A stretch of 64,000 nt of DNA from the NCBI RefSeq assembly GCF_021789175.1, contig NZ_CP084560.1, positions 4,402,001-4,466,000 of the forward strand, given 5' to 3'. Position 1 is the first letter of the stretch. Every line of letters begins with the position of its first letter. The position numbers and the translations under genes were made by a program. Below the pieces are notes generated by a model that did not search any database, was not told the DNA's origin, and was given only the letters and a program-made list of their open reading frames with translations. This DNA comes from Arthrobacter sp. FW306-2-2C-D06B (GTDB lineage Bacteria > Actinomycetota > Actinomycetes > Actinomycetales > Micrococcaceae). This document shows, piece after piece, positions 9,658 to 18,394 of this stretch.

Positions 9658-9686
9658 TTGACGGTGACCCACGCCACAGCTAAATT
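9658..9686 (+). promoter_or_regulatory. Sigma-70-type promoter of the ABC importer operon
   Basis: TTGACG (9658-9663) and TAAATT (9681-9686) are separated by 17 bp. The second LacI-type palindrome lies about 25 bp downstream of the -10, where a bound repressor would block transcription. The leader to the first gene is about 145 nt. Confidence 0.6.
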
Positions 9687-9710
9687 TGCGTAACGGACCG
9701 AAAATATTGT

Positions 9711-9722
9711 CGAAATATTTCG
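9711..9722. promoter_or_regulatory. LacI-type operator 2
   Basis: This is the second exact copy of CGAAATATTTCG, 144 bp from operator 1 centre to centre. It is preceded by a related CGAAAATATTGTCG at about 9699. The spacing could allow DNA looping by a LacI tetramer, but that is inference. Confidence 0.75.
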
Positions 9723-9837
9723 AAGATTCGGATCAAGCATATTCAGCGGCAGTGCAGCCTCGCTCCCCGAAGGCCGGACTCCCGAAACCAATAGCCGGGC
9801 AATCAGCGTCGAGCCCGGAGGACGAATGGAATTCTAA

Positions 9838-11157
9838 ATGCTAAAACTCACGTTGCGCTCAGCGGCGATCGCCGTCACTGCTGCGGCCGTATCGATCTCC
9901 CTCGCAGCTTGCGGATCAAGTGGACCGGCAAGTTCAGCAGGAAACGCCGATTCGGCCACCATGTGGGGCCTTACGGGCGGTAACCAGCCCGTACTTCAGA
10001 AGTCCATCGATGCCTGGAACAAAGCCCACCCGGACGAGACCGTCAAGCTCGACTTCTTCGCCAACGACGCGTACAAGACCAAAGTGCGTACCGCCGTCGG
10101 CGCCGGCCAGGGACCTACCTTCATTTACGGTTGGGGCGGCGGCGTCCTGAAGTCCTATGTCGACTCCGGCCAGGTGGCCGACCTGTCGGACTTCGTAGCA
10201 TCAAACCCCGATGTCAAGAACCGCTACCTGCCGTCCGTGCTCAAGAACGGCGTGATCGATGGCAAGACCTATGCCCTGCCCAACAACAACGTGCAGCCCG
10301 TCGTTCTTTACTACAACAAGGAAGTCTTCGACAAGATCGGCGTGCAGGCCCCCAAGACCTGGGACGATCTGATGGCATTGGTGCCGAAGTTCAAGGCTGC
10401 AGGAATCGCTCCCTTCTCCCTGGGCGGCCAGTCCAAGTGGCCTGACCTGATGTGGCTCGAATACCTGGTGGAGCGCATCGGCGGACCCGACGTCTTCGCG
10501 AACATCGCCGCCAACAAGCCCGGCGCCTGGTCCGATCCGGCCGTCAAGGAAGCCCTGAGCAAGATCCAGAACCTCGTGGACGCCGGCGGATTCGCCAACG
10601 GTTTCTCCTCCATCGCTGCCGACAGCAACGCGGACCAGGCCCTCCTCTACACCGGCAAGGCCGCAATGATCCTGCAGGGTGGCTGGATCTACCAGAGCAT
10701 GAAGAAGGACGCCGCGGACTTCGTCAAGAACGGCAAGCTGGGCTACGTCACCTTCCCCGCCGTATCCGGCGGCAAGGGCGATCCGGCCAACGTCGTGGGC
10801 AACCCCTCCAACTTCTGGTCGATCTCTTCCAAGGCCACGGACAGCCAGAAGAAGGCAGCACTCGACTATGTCAAGAGCGGAATGTTCACCGACGCTGACA
10901 CGCAGGCCTTGATCGACTCCGGAGCCGTTCCCGTCACCACCGGCATCGAAAGCAAGCTGGCCGCATCACCGGACAAGGACTTCCTGAGCTACGTGTACGG
11001 CATGGCCAAGAACGCCCCCAGCTTCACCCTCTCTTGGGACCAGGCCCTCAGCCCCGCCCAGGGAGACGCCATGTTGGCGAACCTGGACCAGATCTTCCTG
11101 AAGAAGATCAGCCCCGATCAGTTCGTCTCAACCATGAACGCAACGATCGGAAAGTAA
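9838..11157 (+). CDS. ABC sugar-transporter substrate-binding lipoprotein (family 1)
   Basis: The 439-residue protein has a lipoprotein signal peptide ending at the lipobox SLAAC (C24). An extracellular solute-binding family 1 domain of the maltose-binding type follows. It captures a mono- or oligosaccharide outside the cell and delivers it to the two permeases that follow at 3 nt and 1-nt-overlap spacing. No ATPase gene is in the cluster, so a shared MsiK/MalK-type ATPase elsewhere must energise it, as is usual in actinobacteria. The upstream promoter and LacI operator make this the first gene of the operon. Confidence 0.9.
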   Translation: MLKLTLRSAAIAVTAAAVSISLAACGSSGPASSAGNADSATMWGLTGGNQPVLQKSIDAWNKAHPDETVKLDFFANDAYKTKVRTAVGAGQGPTFIYGWGGGVLKSYVDSGQVADLSDFVASNPDVKNRYLPSVLKNGVIDGKTYALPNNNVQPVVLYYNKEVFDKIGVQAPKTWDDLMALVPKFKAAGIAPFSLGGQSKWPDLMWLEYLVERIGGPDVFANIAANKPGAWSDPAVKEALSKIQNLVDAGGFANGFSSIAADSNADQALLYTGKAAMILQGGWIYQSMKKDAADFVKNGKLGYVTFPAVSGGKGDPANVVGNPSNFWSISSKATDSQKKAALDYVKSGMFTDADTQALIDSGAVPVTTGIESKLAASPDKDFLSYVYGMAKNAPSFTLSWDQALSPAQGDAMLANLDQIFLKKISPDQFVSTMNATIGK

Positions 11158-11160
11158 CCC

Positions 11161-12063
11161 GTGCCTACCTCAACCGGTTCTTCCCGGCGGGTCCTTGAAA
11201 AGGGCCCGTCGGGGTGGCTGGCCGCACCAGCCCTCGTCTTCTTCCTCCTCTTCGCCATCATCCCGCTCTTCGGCGTGCTCTTCCTCAGCTTCACCAAATG
11301 GGACGGGCTGGGCGAAATCAGGCTGGACGGCTTGTCGAGCTGGACCACGGTCCTGACTGATCCCGTCACAGGCAATGCCCTGTGGGTCACCGCCAAGATC
11401 ATGTTCTTCTCTTTCATCGTCCAGGCTCCCATCAGCTTGCTCCTCGGGGTCTTCACGTCCGCATCCCAGAAATACCGTGCGGCCCTCGCCGTCCTCTACT
11501 TCGTGCCGCTGCTGCTGTCCTCCGCGGCCGTCGCCATCGCCTATAAGGCCCTCTTGGACCCGAACTTCGGCCTTGGCCCGGGCTTGGGCCTTCCATTCCT
11601 GGCCCAGGACTGGCTCGGCAACTCAGATCTGGTGCTGTTCGTCGTCGTCTTCGTCATCGCCTGGCAGTTTGTCCCGTTCCACACGCTCATCTACCAAGGC
11701 GGCGTACGCCAGATCCCGGCGTCGCTGTATGAAGCGGCCCAAATCGACGGCGCCGGGCGCGTCCAGCAGTTCTTCGCCATCACCTTGCCCCAGTTGAAGT
11801 ACACGATCATCACGTCCTCCACCCTCATGGTGGTCGGCTCACTGGCCTACTTCGACCTCGTCTTTGTCCTCACCGGCGGCGGTCCCGGATACTCCACGCG
11901 GCTGCTACCGCTGCACATGTACCTGACTGGCTTCAAGGCCAACGACATGGGAGCGGCGAGCGCCCTGGGTGTCATCCTCGTGGTGATCGGCCTTGCCTTG
12001 GCCCTCCTCCTGCAAAGACTCGGTGGCAAGAACCGCAACGCAAGCCAATTGGAAGGTGCCTGA
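11161..12063 (+). CDS. ABC sugar-transporter permease 1
   Basis: The 300-residue membrane protein has about six helices and the EAA loop (YEAAQIDGAGRVQQFFAITLPQL, near residue 195) that docks to the ATPase. It is MalF/UgpA-like. It starts with GTG 3 nt after the binding-protein stop and its TGA overlaps the next ATG by one base, so the three transport genes are co-translated. Confidence 0.9.
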   Translation: MPTSTGSSRRVLEKGPSGWLAAPALVFFLLFAIIPLFGVLFLSFTKWDGLGEIRLDGLSSWTTVLTDPVTGNALWVTAKIMFFSFIVQAPISLLLGVFTSASQKYRAALAVLYFVPLLLSSAAVAIAYKALLDPNFGLGPGLGLPFLAQDWLGNSDLVLFVVVFVIAWQFVPFHTLIYQGGVRQIPASLYEAAQIDGAGRVQQFFAITLPQLKYTIITSSTLMVVGSLAYFDLVFVLTGGGPGYSTRLLPLHMYLTGFKANDMGAASALGVILVVIGLALALLLQRLGGKNRNASQLEGA

Positions 12064-12986
12064 TGGCTTCCACGACCCAGATTCCCGCACCGCCTGCAAG
12101 GCGCACCGCGCCAAGCAACAGGCAAGGCCGCAAGCATGGCGTCGGAGCGAAACGGACCAAGGGGCCCGGCCGGCTCCGTCCCAACTACCTGGGTGGGCTG
12201 GGCGGCTGGCTTTGGCTGGCGATCATCATCGTCCCCATCTACTACGTAGTGGTGACCAGCCTGAAGAACCAAGCCGGGTTCTTCACCTCGAACCCGATGA
12301 TGCCACCCACCGAGCCGACGTTGGACAACTACAAGCTGGTCCTGGACAACGACTTCGCGATGTACTTCGCCAACAGCCTGATCGTCACTGTGGGCAGCGT
12401 CGTGCCGGCACTCTTGGTGTCGTTCATGGCCGCCTACGCGATCGTCCGGGGCAAGGGCCGCTTCCTGACGTGGACGAACAACACGTTCCTCCTTGGCCTG
12501 GCGATTCCCTTGCACGCCACGATCATCCCCATCTATTGGATGATCACCAAGGCCCATCTCTATGACACTTTGTTGGCGCTGATCCTGCCCTCCATCGCGT
12601 TCGCCATTCCCATTTCCGTCCTCATCCTGAGCAACTTCATGCGCGATGTTCCCAATGAGTTGTTCGAGTCCATGCGGCTCGACGGATGCTCGGACTGGGC
12701 CATGATGTGGCGCCTCGCGCTACCCATGACGCGGCCCGCCGTCGTGACCGTAGGCATCTACAACGCGCTCGGCGTCTGGAATGGCTTCCTCTTCCCGCTG
12801 ATCCTGACCCAGAGCCCATCCACCCGCGTGCTTCCACTGTCCTTGTGGACCTTCCAGGGCGAATTCAGCGTGAACATCCCCGCCGTGCTGGCTTCCGTGG
12901 TGCTCGCCACCTTGCCGCTGCTGGTCATCTATGTGGTCGCCCGCCGCCAACTGCTCAGCGGACTGACCGCCGGATTCAGCAAATAG
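12063..12986 (+). CDS. ABC sugar-transporter permease 2
   Basis: This 307-residue MalG/UgpE-like permease has six predicted helices and an EAA-type loop (ELFESMRLDGCSDWAMMWRLALP, around residue 200). The N-terminal 45 residues are basic and disordered. The start overlaps the previous stop (TGATG). It completes the membrane channel of the LacI-controlled importer. Confidence 0.9.
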   Translation: MASTTQIPAPPARRTAPSNRQGRKHGVGAKRTKGPGRLRPNYLGGLGGWLWLAIIIVPIYYVVVTSLKNQAGFFTSNPMMPPTEPTLDNYKLVLDNDFAMYFANSLIVTVGSVVPALLVSFMAAYAIVRGKGRFLTWTNNTFLLGLAIPLHATIIPIYWMITKAHLYDTLLALILPSIAFAIPISVLILSNFMRDVPNELFESMRLDGCSDWAMMWRLALPMTRPAVVTVGIYNALGVWNGFLFPLILTQSPSTRVLPLSLWTFQGEFSVNIPAVLASVVLATLPLLVIYVVARRQLLSGLTAGFSK

Positions 12987-13020
12987 CCAACGCTCTTCTG
13001 AATTTCACGAAAGGAACACA

Positions 13021-14214
13021 ATGACCCCCGCAAAGCCCTTGCGCGTCGGCATGGTCGGCTACGCGTTCATGGGTGCCGCCCACTCCCACGCCTGGCGGAC
13101 AGCGCCGCGGTTCTTCGATCTCCCGCTGGACCCCCAGCTCACCGCGCTTTGCGGCCGGAACGACGACGGCGTCCGCGCCGCCGCGGGCAAGCTCGGCTGG
13201 GGATCGGTGGAGACTGATTGGCGCCGGCTTCTCGAACGGGACGACATCGACCTCATCGACATCTGCACCCCGGGCAACACGCACGCCGAGATCGCAATCG
13301 CGGCCCTCGAAGCCGGAAAACACGTGCTGTGCGAAAAGCCCCTCGCCAATTCGGTGGCGGAGGCAGAGCGCATGACCGAAGCCGCCCAGGCCGCAGCTCT
13401 TCGTGGCGTGTTCTCCATGTGCGGGTTCAGCTACCGCCGCACCCCCGCGTTGGCCCTCGCCAAGCGGATGGTCGAAGAGGGCCGCCTGGGAAAGATCCGG
13501 CACGTGCGGGCGCAGTACCTGCAGGATTGGCTCAGCGACGAAAATGCGCCCATGACGTGGCGACTGGACAAATCCAAGTCCGGATCGGGCTCCCTGGGCG
13601 ACATCGGAGCGCACAGCATCGACGCAGCGCAGTGGGTCACCGGGCAGCAGATCACGGGCGTTTCCGCGCTCCTGGAAACTTTCGTCCACGAGCGGCCGTT
13701 GGCCGGTGATCTCGTGGGCCTCGGCGGCCACGGCGACGTCGGCGCGGATGCGCCACGCGGCACGGTCACCGTCGATGACGCCGCCATTTTCACGGCAAGG
13801 TTCGACGGCGGCGCTACTTCAGCGGGCGCCGTCGGGGTCTTCGAGGCCACGCGTTTCGCGCTCGGACGGAAGAACGCCATGCGACTGGAAGTCAACGGGA
13901 CGAAGGCATCCCTCGCGTTCGACTTCGAAGAGATGAACGTCTTGTCCTTCTACGACGCCGCCGAATCCCCCGACGCCGGGTTCCGCCGGATCTTCGTCAC
14001 CGAGCCCGAGCACCCCTACGCCGGCAACTGGTGGCCCACCGGGCATGGCCTCGGATACGAACACGGCTTCACGCACCAAGTAGTGGACCTCGTGACCGCG
14101 ATCGGCGCAGGCAAGCAGCCCTCGCCGTCGTTCGCTGACGCTTTGCAAGTGCAAAAGGTGCTGGCCGCCGTGGAAGGCAGCGCCGCAGAGTCCAGCCGCT
14201 GGCAGAAAGTCTAG
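13021..14214 (+). CDS. Gfo/Idh/MocA oxidoreductase, glycoside 3-dehydrogenase-like
   Basis: The 397-residue enzyme has an N-terminal Rossmann fold (VGYAFMGAAHSHAW), the catalytic-lysine motif EKPL and a C-terminal alpha/beta dimer domain. The internal sequence YLQDWLSDENAPMTWRL is reminiscent of the glycoside/levoglucosan dehydrogenase branch, judged from memory without alignment. It may oxidise carbon 3 of an imported glycoside with NAD. It starts 34 nt after the permease with GAAAGGA upstream and is followed closely by the TIM-barrel gene. Confidence 0.85.
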   Translation: MTPAKPLRVGMVGYAFMGAAHSHAWRTAPRFFDLPLDPQLTALCGRNDDGVRAAAGKLGWGSVETDWRRLLERDDIDLIDICTPGNTHAEIAIAALEAGKHVLCEKPLANSVAEAERMTEAAQAAALRGVFSMCGFSYRRTPALALAKRMVEEGRLGKIRHVRAQYLQDWLSDENAPMTWRLDKSKSGSGSLGDIGAHSIDAAQWVTGQQITGVSALLETFVHERPLAGDLVGLGGHGDVGADAPRGTVTVDDAAIFTARFDGGATSAGAVGVFEATRFALGRKNAMRLEVNGTKASLAFDFEEMNVLSFYDAAESPDAGFRRIFVTEPEHPYAGNWWPTGHGLGYEHGFTHQVVDLVTAIGAGKQPSPSFADALQVQKVLAAVEGSAAESSRWQKV

Positions 14215-14226
14215 GAGGGAACCGCG

Positions 14227-15231
14227 ATGAAAAGACCCATCACACTATTCACCGGCCAATGGGCCGATCTTCCCTTCGAAGAGGTCGCCCGGCTCGCGGG
14301 CGAATGGGGTTTCGACGGGCTGGAAATCGCCTGCTGGGGCGACCACCTCGACCCCTACCGTGCTTCCGTCGACGACGGCTACGTACAGGAACGCCTCGAT
14401 ATCCTCGAAAAGAACGGCCTTAAGGTCTTCGCGATCGCCAACCACCTCAGCGGCCAAGCGGTGTGTGACGACCCCATCGATGAGCGCCACCGGGACATCC
14501 TGTCCGATGAAGTCTGGGGCAATGGTGATCCCGAAGGGGTGCGTCAACGCGCTGCGGAGGCCATGAAGGTGACGGCACGGGCGGCGGCACGCCTCGGCGT
14601 CAAGACCGTCACCGGGTTCACGGGCTCCTCCATCTGGAAAGCAGTGGCCATGTTCCCGCCCGCCTCGGAGGCGATGATCGAACGTGGCTACCAGGATTTC
14701 GCGGACCGCTGGAACCCGATCCTCGACGTGTTCGACGAGGTGGGAGTCCGCTTCGCCTTGGAAGTCCACCCCTCCGAGATCGCCTACGACTACTGGACCG
14801 CAAAGCGCGCCCTGGAAGCTGTCGGCCATCGCGAGAGCTTCGGGCTGAACTTCGATCCGTCCCACTTCATCTGGCAGGACCTGGATCCGGTGATGTTCCT
14901 CCAGGATTTCGCACCGAAGATCTTCCATATGCACGTCAAGGAATCCATCCGCCAGCTCAATGGACGCAATGGCCGGCTCGGATCCCACTTGCCATGGGCG
15001 GATCCGCGGCGGGGCTGGGACTTCGTCACCGCAGGCCATGGGGACGTGAAGTGGGAGCCGATCTTCCGGACCCTCAACGCCATCGGCTACGACGGGCCTA
15101 CCAGCGTCGAGTGGGAAGACGCGGGCATGGACCGGCTCGTGGGAGCGCCGCAATCCTTGGCCATGGTTCGGGAACTCGCCGCCATCGCCCCGCCGATCGC
15201 CGCTTTCGACGCAGCATTCTCAAGCCGCTGA
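14227..15231 (+). CDS. Sugar-phosphate isomerase/epimerase-like TIM barrel
   Basis: The 334-residue protein belongs to the AP-endonuclease-2/xylose-isomerase-like TIM-barrel superfamily. It shows metal-ligand signatures such as [26 protein letters not shown] and [11 protein letters not shown]. Members act as sugar isomerases, 3-keto-sugar epimerases or 3-keto-glycoside lyases. It starts 12 nt after the Gfo/Idh gene with GGAGGG upstream. In this context a role in cleaving or isomerising a 3-keto sugar is more likely than classical xylose isomerisation. Confidence 0.85.
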   Translation: MKRPITLFTGQWADLPFEEVARLAGEWGFDGLEIACWGDHLDPYRASVDDGYVQERLDILEKNGLKVFAIANHLSGQAVCDDPIDERHRDILSDEVWGNGDPEGVRQRAAEAMKVTARAAARLGVKTVTGFTGSSIWKAVAMFPPASEAMIERGYQDFADRWNPILDVFDEVGVRFALEVHPSEIAYDYWTAKRALEAVGHRESFGLNFDPSHFIWQDLDPVMFLQDFAPKIFHMHVKESIRQLNGRNGRLGSHLPWADPRRGWDFVTAGHGDVKWEPIFRTLNAIGYDGPTSVEWEDAGMDRLVGAPQSLAMVRELAAIAPPIAAFDAAFSSR

Positions 15232-15271
15232 CCGTTCGTTTTATCCGGCCAATTTCTAAGCAAAGGAAACC

Positions 15272-15970
15272 ATGACTGACAAGAAGACCGCCCTGGTGGT
15301 CCGTGGCGGCTGGGATGGCCATCAGCCATTCGAGGCCACAGAGCTCTTTATCCCATTCCTCAAGGACAACGGCTATGACGTTCGGGTGGAGGAATCTCCC
15401 AAGATATATGCCGATTCGGCATATATGTCCGGCGTGGACTTGATCGTGCAATGCGTAACGATGTCCACCATCGAGAAGGACGAATTCGAGGGCCTCCGCA
15501 CCGCCGTCGAAAACGGCACCGGGCTCGCGGGCTGGCACGGTGGCATCGCCGATTCGTACCGGAACAACTCGGACTATCTGCATATGATCGGCGGCCAGTT
15601 CGCCTGCCATCCCGGCAAACATCCGGACGAACGCATCGGCGAGCAGTCGGACAACTACGTGCCGTACACGGTGAACATGCTCCAAGCTGCCGCGAGCCAT
15701 CCCATCACGCAGGGCATCAGCGACTTCGAGCTGGTCACCGAGCAGTACTGGGTCCTCTCGGACGACTACATCGACGTCCTTGCCACCACCACCCAGAAGG
15801 TCCGCGAATGGGACCAGTGGAACCGGGAAGTCACCTCACCCGCCATCTGGACCAGGCAGTGGGGAAAGGGGCGGATCTTCGTGTGCACCCCCGGACACCG
15901 AGTGGAAATCCTCCAGGACAGCAACGTCCGCACGATCATCGAAAGGGGCATGCTTTGGGCAAGCCGTTAA
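15272..15970 (+). CDS. ThuA-domain protein
   Basis: The 232-residue soluble protein spans a single ThuA domain, a class I glutamine-amidotransferase-like fold (VVRGGWDGHQPFEATELF at the start, GLAGWHGGIADSYRN in the middle). In rhizobia ThuA acts with a Gfo/Idh enzyme (ThuB) in trehalose use through 3-keto-trehalose. Here too it stands next to Gfo/Idh genes, supporting 3-keto-glycoside processing. An intragenic 23-bp palindrome at 15404-15426 forces rare codons. The 3' end overlaps the next gene by 16 nt. Confidence 0.87.
   Translation: MTDKKTALVVRGGWDGHQPFEATELFIPFLKDNGYDVRVEESPKIYADSAYMSGVDLIVQCVTMSTIEKDEFEGLRTAVENGTGLAGWHGGIADSYRNNSDYLHMIGGQFACHPGKHPDERIGEQSDNYVPYTVNMLQAAASHPITQGISDFELVTEQYWVLSDDYIDVLATTTQKVREWDQWNREVTSPAIWTRQWGKGRIFVCTPGHRVEILQDSNVRTIIERGMLWASR
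15404..15426. repeat. Perfect 23-bp palindrome inside the ThuA gene
   Basis: Arms ATATATGCCGA (15404-15414) and TCGGCATATAT (15416-15426) are exact complements around a single T. The site encodes KIYADSAYM and uses ATA and TAT codons that are rare in this genome. It could be an internal operator or a recombination scar. Confidence 0.7.
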
Positions 15971-17076
15971 GAGTAGGAATCATTGGCTGCGGCGCCATCA
16001 TCGCCCAGTACCTCACAAACTTCCGCCGGCTGGAGGCCATCGACCTGGTGGCCGTGGCGGATCTCGATCCCGCGCGCGCTCAGGCGGTCGCGGATTCTTA
16101 CGACGGCGTCCGCGCAGTCACCGTCGACGAGCTCCTGGCGGCGGACGACGTCGAGCTCGTCCTGAACCTCACCATTCCGGCCGCGCATGCGCCGATCGCT
16201 TTGAGGGCGATCGCCGCCGGCAAGAGCGTGTATGGAGAAAAGCCGCTCGCCGCGACGACCGCCGAAGCACGGCAAGTGCTCGACGCGGCGAGGGAGGCCG
16301 GCGTCGTTGTCGGCTGCGCCCCGGACACGGTGCTCGGTACCGGTATCCAGACAGCCCGCAAGGCAATCGATGACGGCCTGATCGGCGCGCCGATCTCGGC
16401 CACGGCGACCATGGTGACCCCGGGACACGAGCGCTGGCATCCCAACCCGGACTTCTACTACCAGCCCGGCGGCGGACCCCTGCTGGACATGGGCCCCTAT
16501 TACGTGAGCGCCCTGGTGACGTTGCTGGGTCCGGTGGTCTCGGTCATTGGAGCCGCAAGCCACACACGGAACTCGCGCACCATTGGTTCGGGCCCGCGCG
16601 AGGGCGAGGTGATTCCGGTGACCATCGATTCGCACGTGACCGGCGTCCTGGTCCATGCCTCCGGCGCCTTGTCCACGCTAGTGATGAGCTTTGACGCGGT
16701 AAAAACCAAGTCGCCCAACATCGAGATCCACGGTGCGGCAGGGTCCCTGGTGGTTCCCGACCCGAACCACTTCGACGGCGACGTTGAGCTCTTCACGCTC
16801 GGTGCCGACTCCTGGCAGACGCTTCCGGTCTCTGCCGGCTACGTCGATTCAGGCCGGGGCTTCGGCATCGCCGACCTCGCCGCAACCCCGGCCGGGGCCG
16901 AACCACGTGCTGGCGGCCAACTGGCGTTCCACGCGCTGGAGGTCATGGAATCCGTGCTGGCATCTGCCCACAGCGGCTCAGCGGTGTCGATCGAAAGCAC
17001 GGTTGCCCGGCCGGAACTCGTGGAGCTGACAGCCTTGGCGGCCCCGCTCGCGGAGGTTCAAGGAATCAGCTCGTAG
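15955..17076 (+). CDS. Gfo/Idh/MocA oxidoreductase, second enzyme of the glycoside operon
   Basis: The 373-residue enzyme starts with the Rossmann motif RVGIIGCGAIIAQYL and contains EKPLAAT and a C-terminal oxidoreductase domain (WHPNPDFYYQPGGGPLLDMGPYYV). No ATG fits. TTG 15955 has AAAGGGG 6 nt upstream and overlaps the end of thuA by 16 nt, which indicates coupled translation. It may reduce a 3-keto sugar back to the free sugar, the closing step of a 3-keto pathway. Its last 19 nt overlap the end of the convergent ROK gene. Confidence 0.83.
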   Translation: MGKPLRVGIIGCGAIIAQYLTNFRRLEAIDLVAVADLDPARAQAVADSYDGVRAVTVDELLAADDVELVLNLTIPAAHAPIALRAIAAGKSVYGEKPLAATTAEARQVLDAAREAGVVVGCAPDTVLGTGIQTARKAIDDGLIGAPISATATMVTPGHERWHPNPDFYYQPGGGPLLDMGPYYVSALVTLLGPVVSVIGAASHTRNSRTIGSGPREGEVIPVTIDSHVTGVLVHASGALSTLVMSFDAVKTKSPNIEIHGAAGSLVVPDPNHFDGDVELFTLGADSWQTLPVSAGYVDSGRGFGIADLAATPAGAEPRAGGQLAFHALEVMESVLASAHSGSAVSIESTVARPELVELTALAAPLAEVQGISS

Positions 17077-18278
17077 GCCTGGCCCAATATTCTCCGGACT
17101 GAGGTTGCCGCTGCGCCCCTGAGGGCCCCCGTCTGTCCCAGTCCGGAGAACGCCAGGTTTCCTTCCGGGATCAATCCCGGTGCATGGTGATCCAGGCTCC
17201 GGTGCAGTGCGGGAGCGATCCATTCCTCCAGTACGGCGAAATGACCGCCGAGCACGACGGCGGAAACGTTCGCCACGCGCGCTGTGGAGGCGACCGCGAT
17301 TCCGAGGTAGTGCCCGGCCTGTTCCACCGCTGACACGGCGCTCCCATCGCCGCCGGAAATGCGGCTCAGCAGCTGGTCCATCTGCTGGGACGTCACATCC
17401 TGATCGATTCCTGCTGCGGAATATATGGCCTCTTGGCCTGCGAACGTCTCAAGGCAACCGTGGCCGCCGCAAGCGCACAGGGGGCCGTCGGGATGCACCA
17501 CCACATGCCCGATCTCACCGGCATGGCCTTGCGGGCCGGCGAACAGCTGGGAATCGATGATCAGCCCGCCGCCAACGCCGATTTCGCCGGAAATGTACAG
17601 GAAGTCCCGGAACCGGAAGCGGGCGCTTGTGGCGTGATCTGCGCCGTGGCCAAACCAGAGTTCCGCGAGCGCTGCGCTATTGGCCTCATTCGAGAGGGAG
17701 ATTCCGAAGGGGGCTTCGGGCAGGAGCATGGGCAGCTCTTCGGAGAGCTCGACGTCGGCCCAGCCCAGGTTCGGCGCCCCCAGCACCACGTTCCGTTCCA
17801 TATCCACCAATCCGGGCACGGTCAATTCCCCACCAAGAAGTTCGACGCCGTTGCGCGCCGCCTCTGTTGCCGCCCGCTGCGCCATGGTGACAAGGAGCGG
17901 CAGGATGTCGGAGGGCAAGCTCCCGCGGTTATGCCGTTCAACGGTTTCGTGGAAGGTCAGTTCCCCGGTGAAATCAAGGACTCCCACCGCGAGGTAGTCC
18001 ACATTGATTTCCGCGGCCAAGGCACCGCGGGCCGGATTGAGGACAAGGCCGGTTCCCGGCCGCCCGCGTTCGCCGTCGCGGGTGACACTTGTTTCCCGCA
18101 CCAGGCCGGATTCGAGCAAGTCGGTGACGATGCTCGAAACGGACGCTTTCGTCAGACCGCTTTCCGCGGCAAGCTGGGCACGGGTGGCCCCACCATTCCT
18201 CTGGATCCCGGCGAGCACAAGTGCCAGATTCTGCCTGCGGACATCACCCACCCTCCCGGGCGACGGCGTAGCGGACAT
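17058..18278 (-). CDS. ROK-family transcriptional regulator (XylR/NagC type)
   Basis: The 406-residue regulator has an N-terminal winged helix (GGATRAQLAAESGLTKASVSSIVTDLLE, about residues 29-56) and a ROK domain. The ROK domain has the zinc-binding CXCGXXGCXE motif (CACGGHGCLE, near residue 258) and the GEIGHVVV signature. It is followed on its left by the convergent end of the glycoside operon and preceded by the xylose genes on the same strand. It is a candidate xylose or glycoside sensor. A GGAGG ribosome site precedes the ATG. Confidence 0.88.
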   Translation of the reverse strand: MSATPSPGRVGDVRRQNLALVLAGIQRNGGATRAQLAAESGLTKASVSSIVTDLLESGLVRETSVTRDGERGRPGTGLVLNPARGALAAEINVDYLAVGVLDFTGELTFHETVERHNRGSLPSDILPLLVTMAQRAATEAARNGVELLGGELTVPGLVDMERNVVLGAPNLGWADVELSEELPMLLPEAPFGISLSNEANSAALAELWFGHGADHATSARFRFRDFLYISGEIGVGGGLIIDSQLFAGPQGHAGEIGHVVVHPDGPLCACGGHGCLETFAGQEAIYSAAGIDQDVTSQQMDQLLSRISGGDGSAVSAVEQAGHYLGIAVASTARVANVSAVVLGGHFAVLEEWIAPALHRSLDHHAPGLIPEGNLAFSGLGQTGALRGAAATSVRRILGQAYELIP

Positions 18279-18394
18279 GTTTCCTCCGGGATCCTGTCTT
18301 GACTGCGTGACTTACATCATCAATCAGGGATCCGCGGTTCAAGGCCATTTGGACCGTGCCGTGCGGCCTGGCGATGCCGCCGGGGGCTCCGCCC

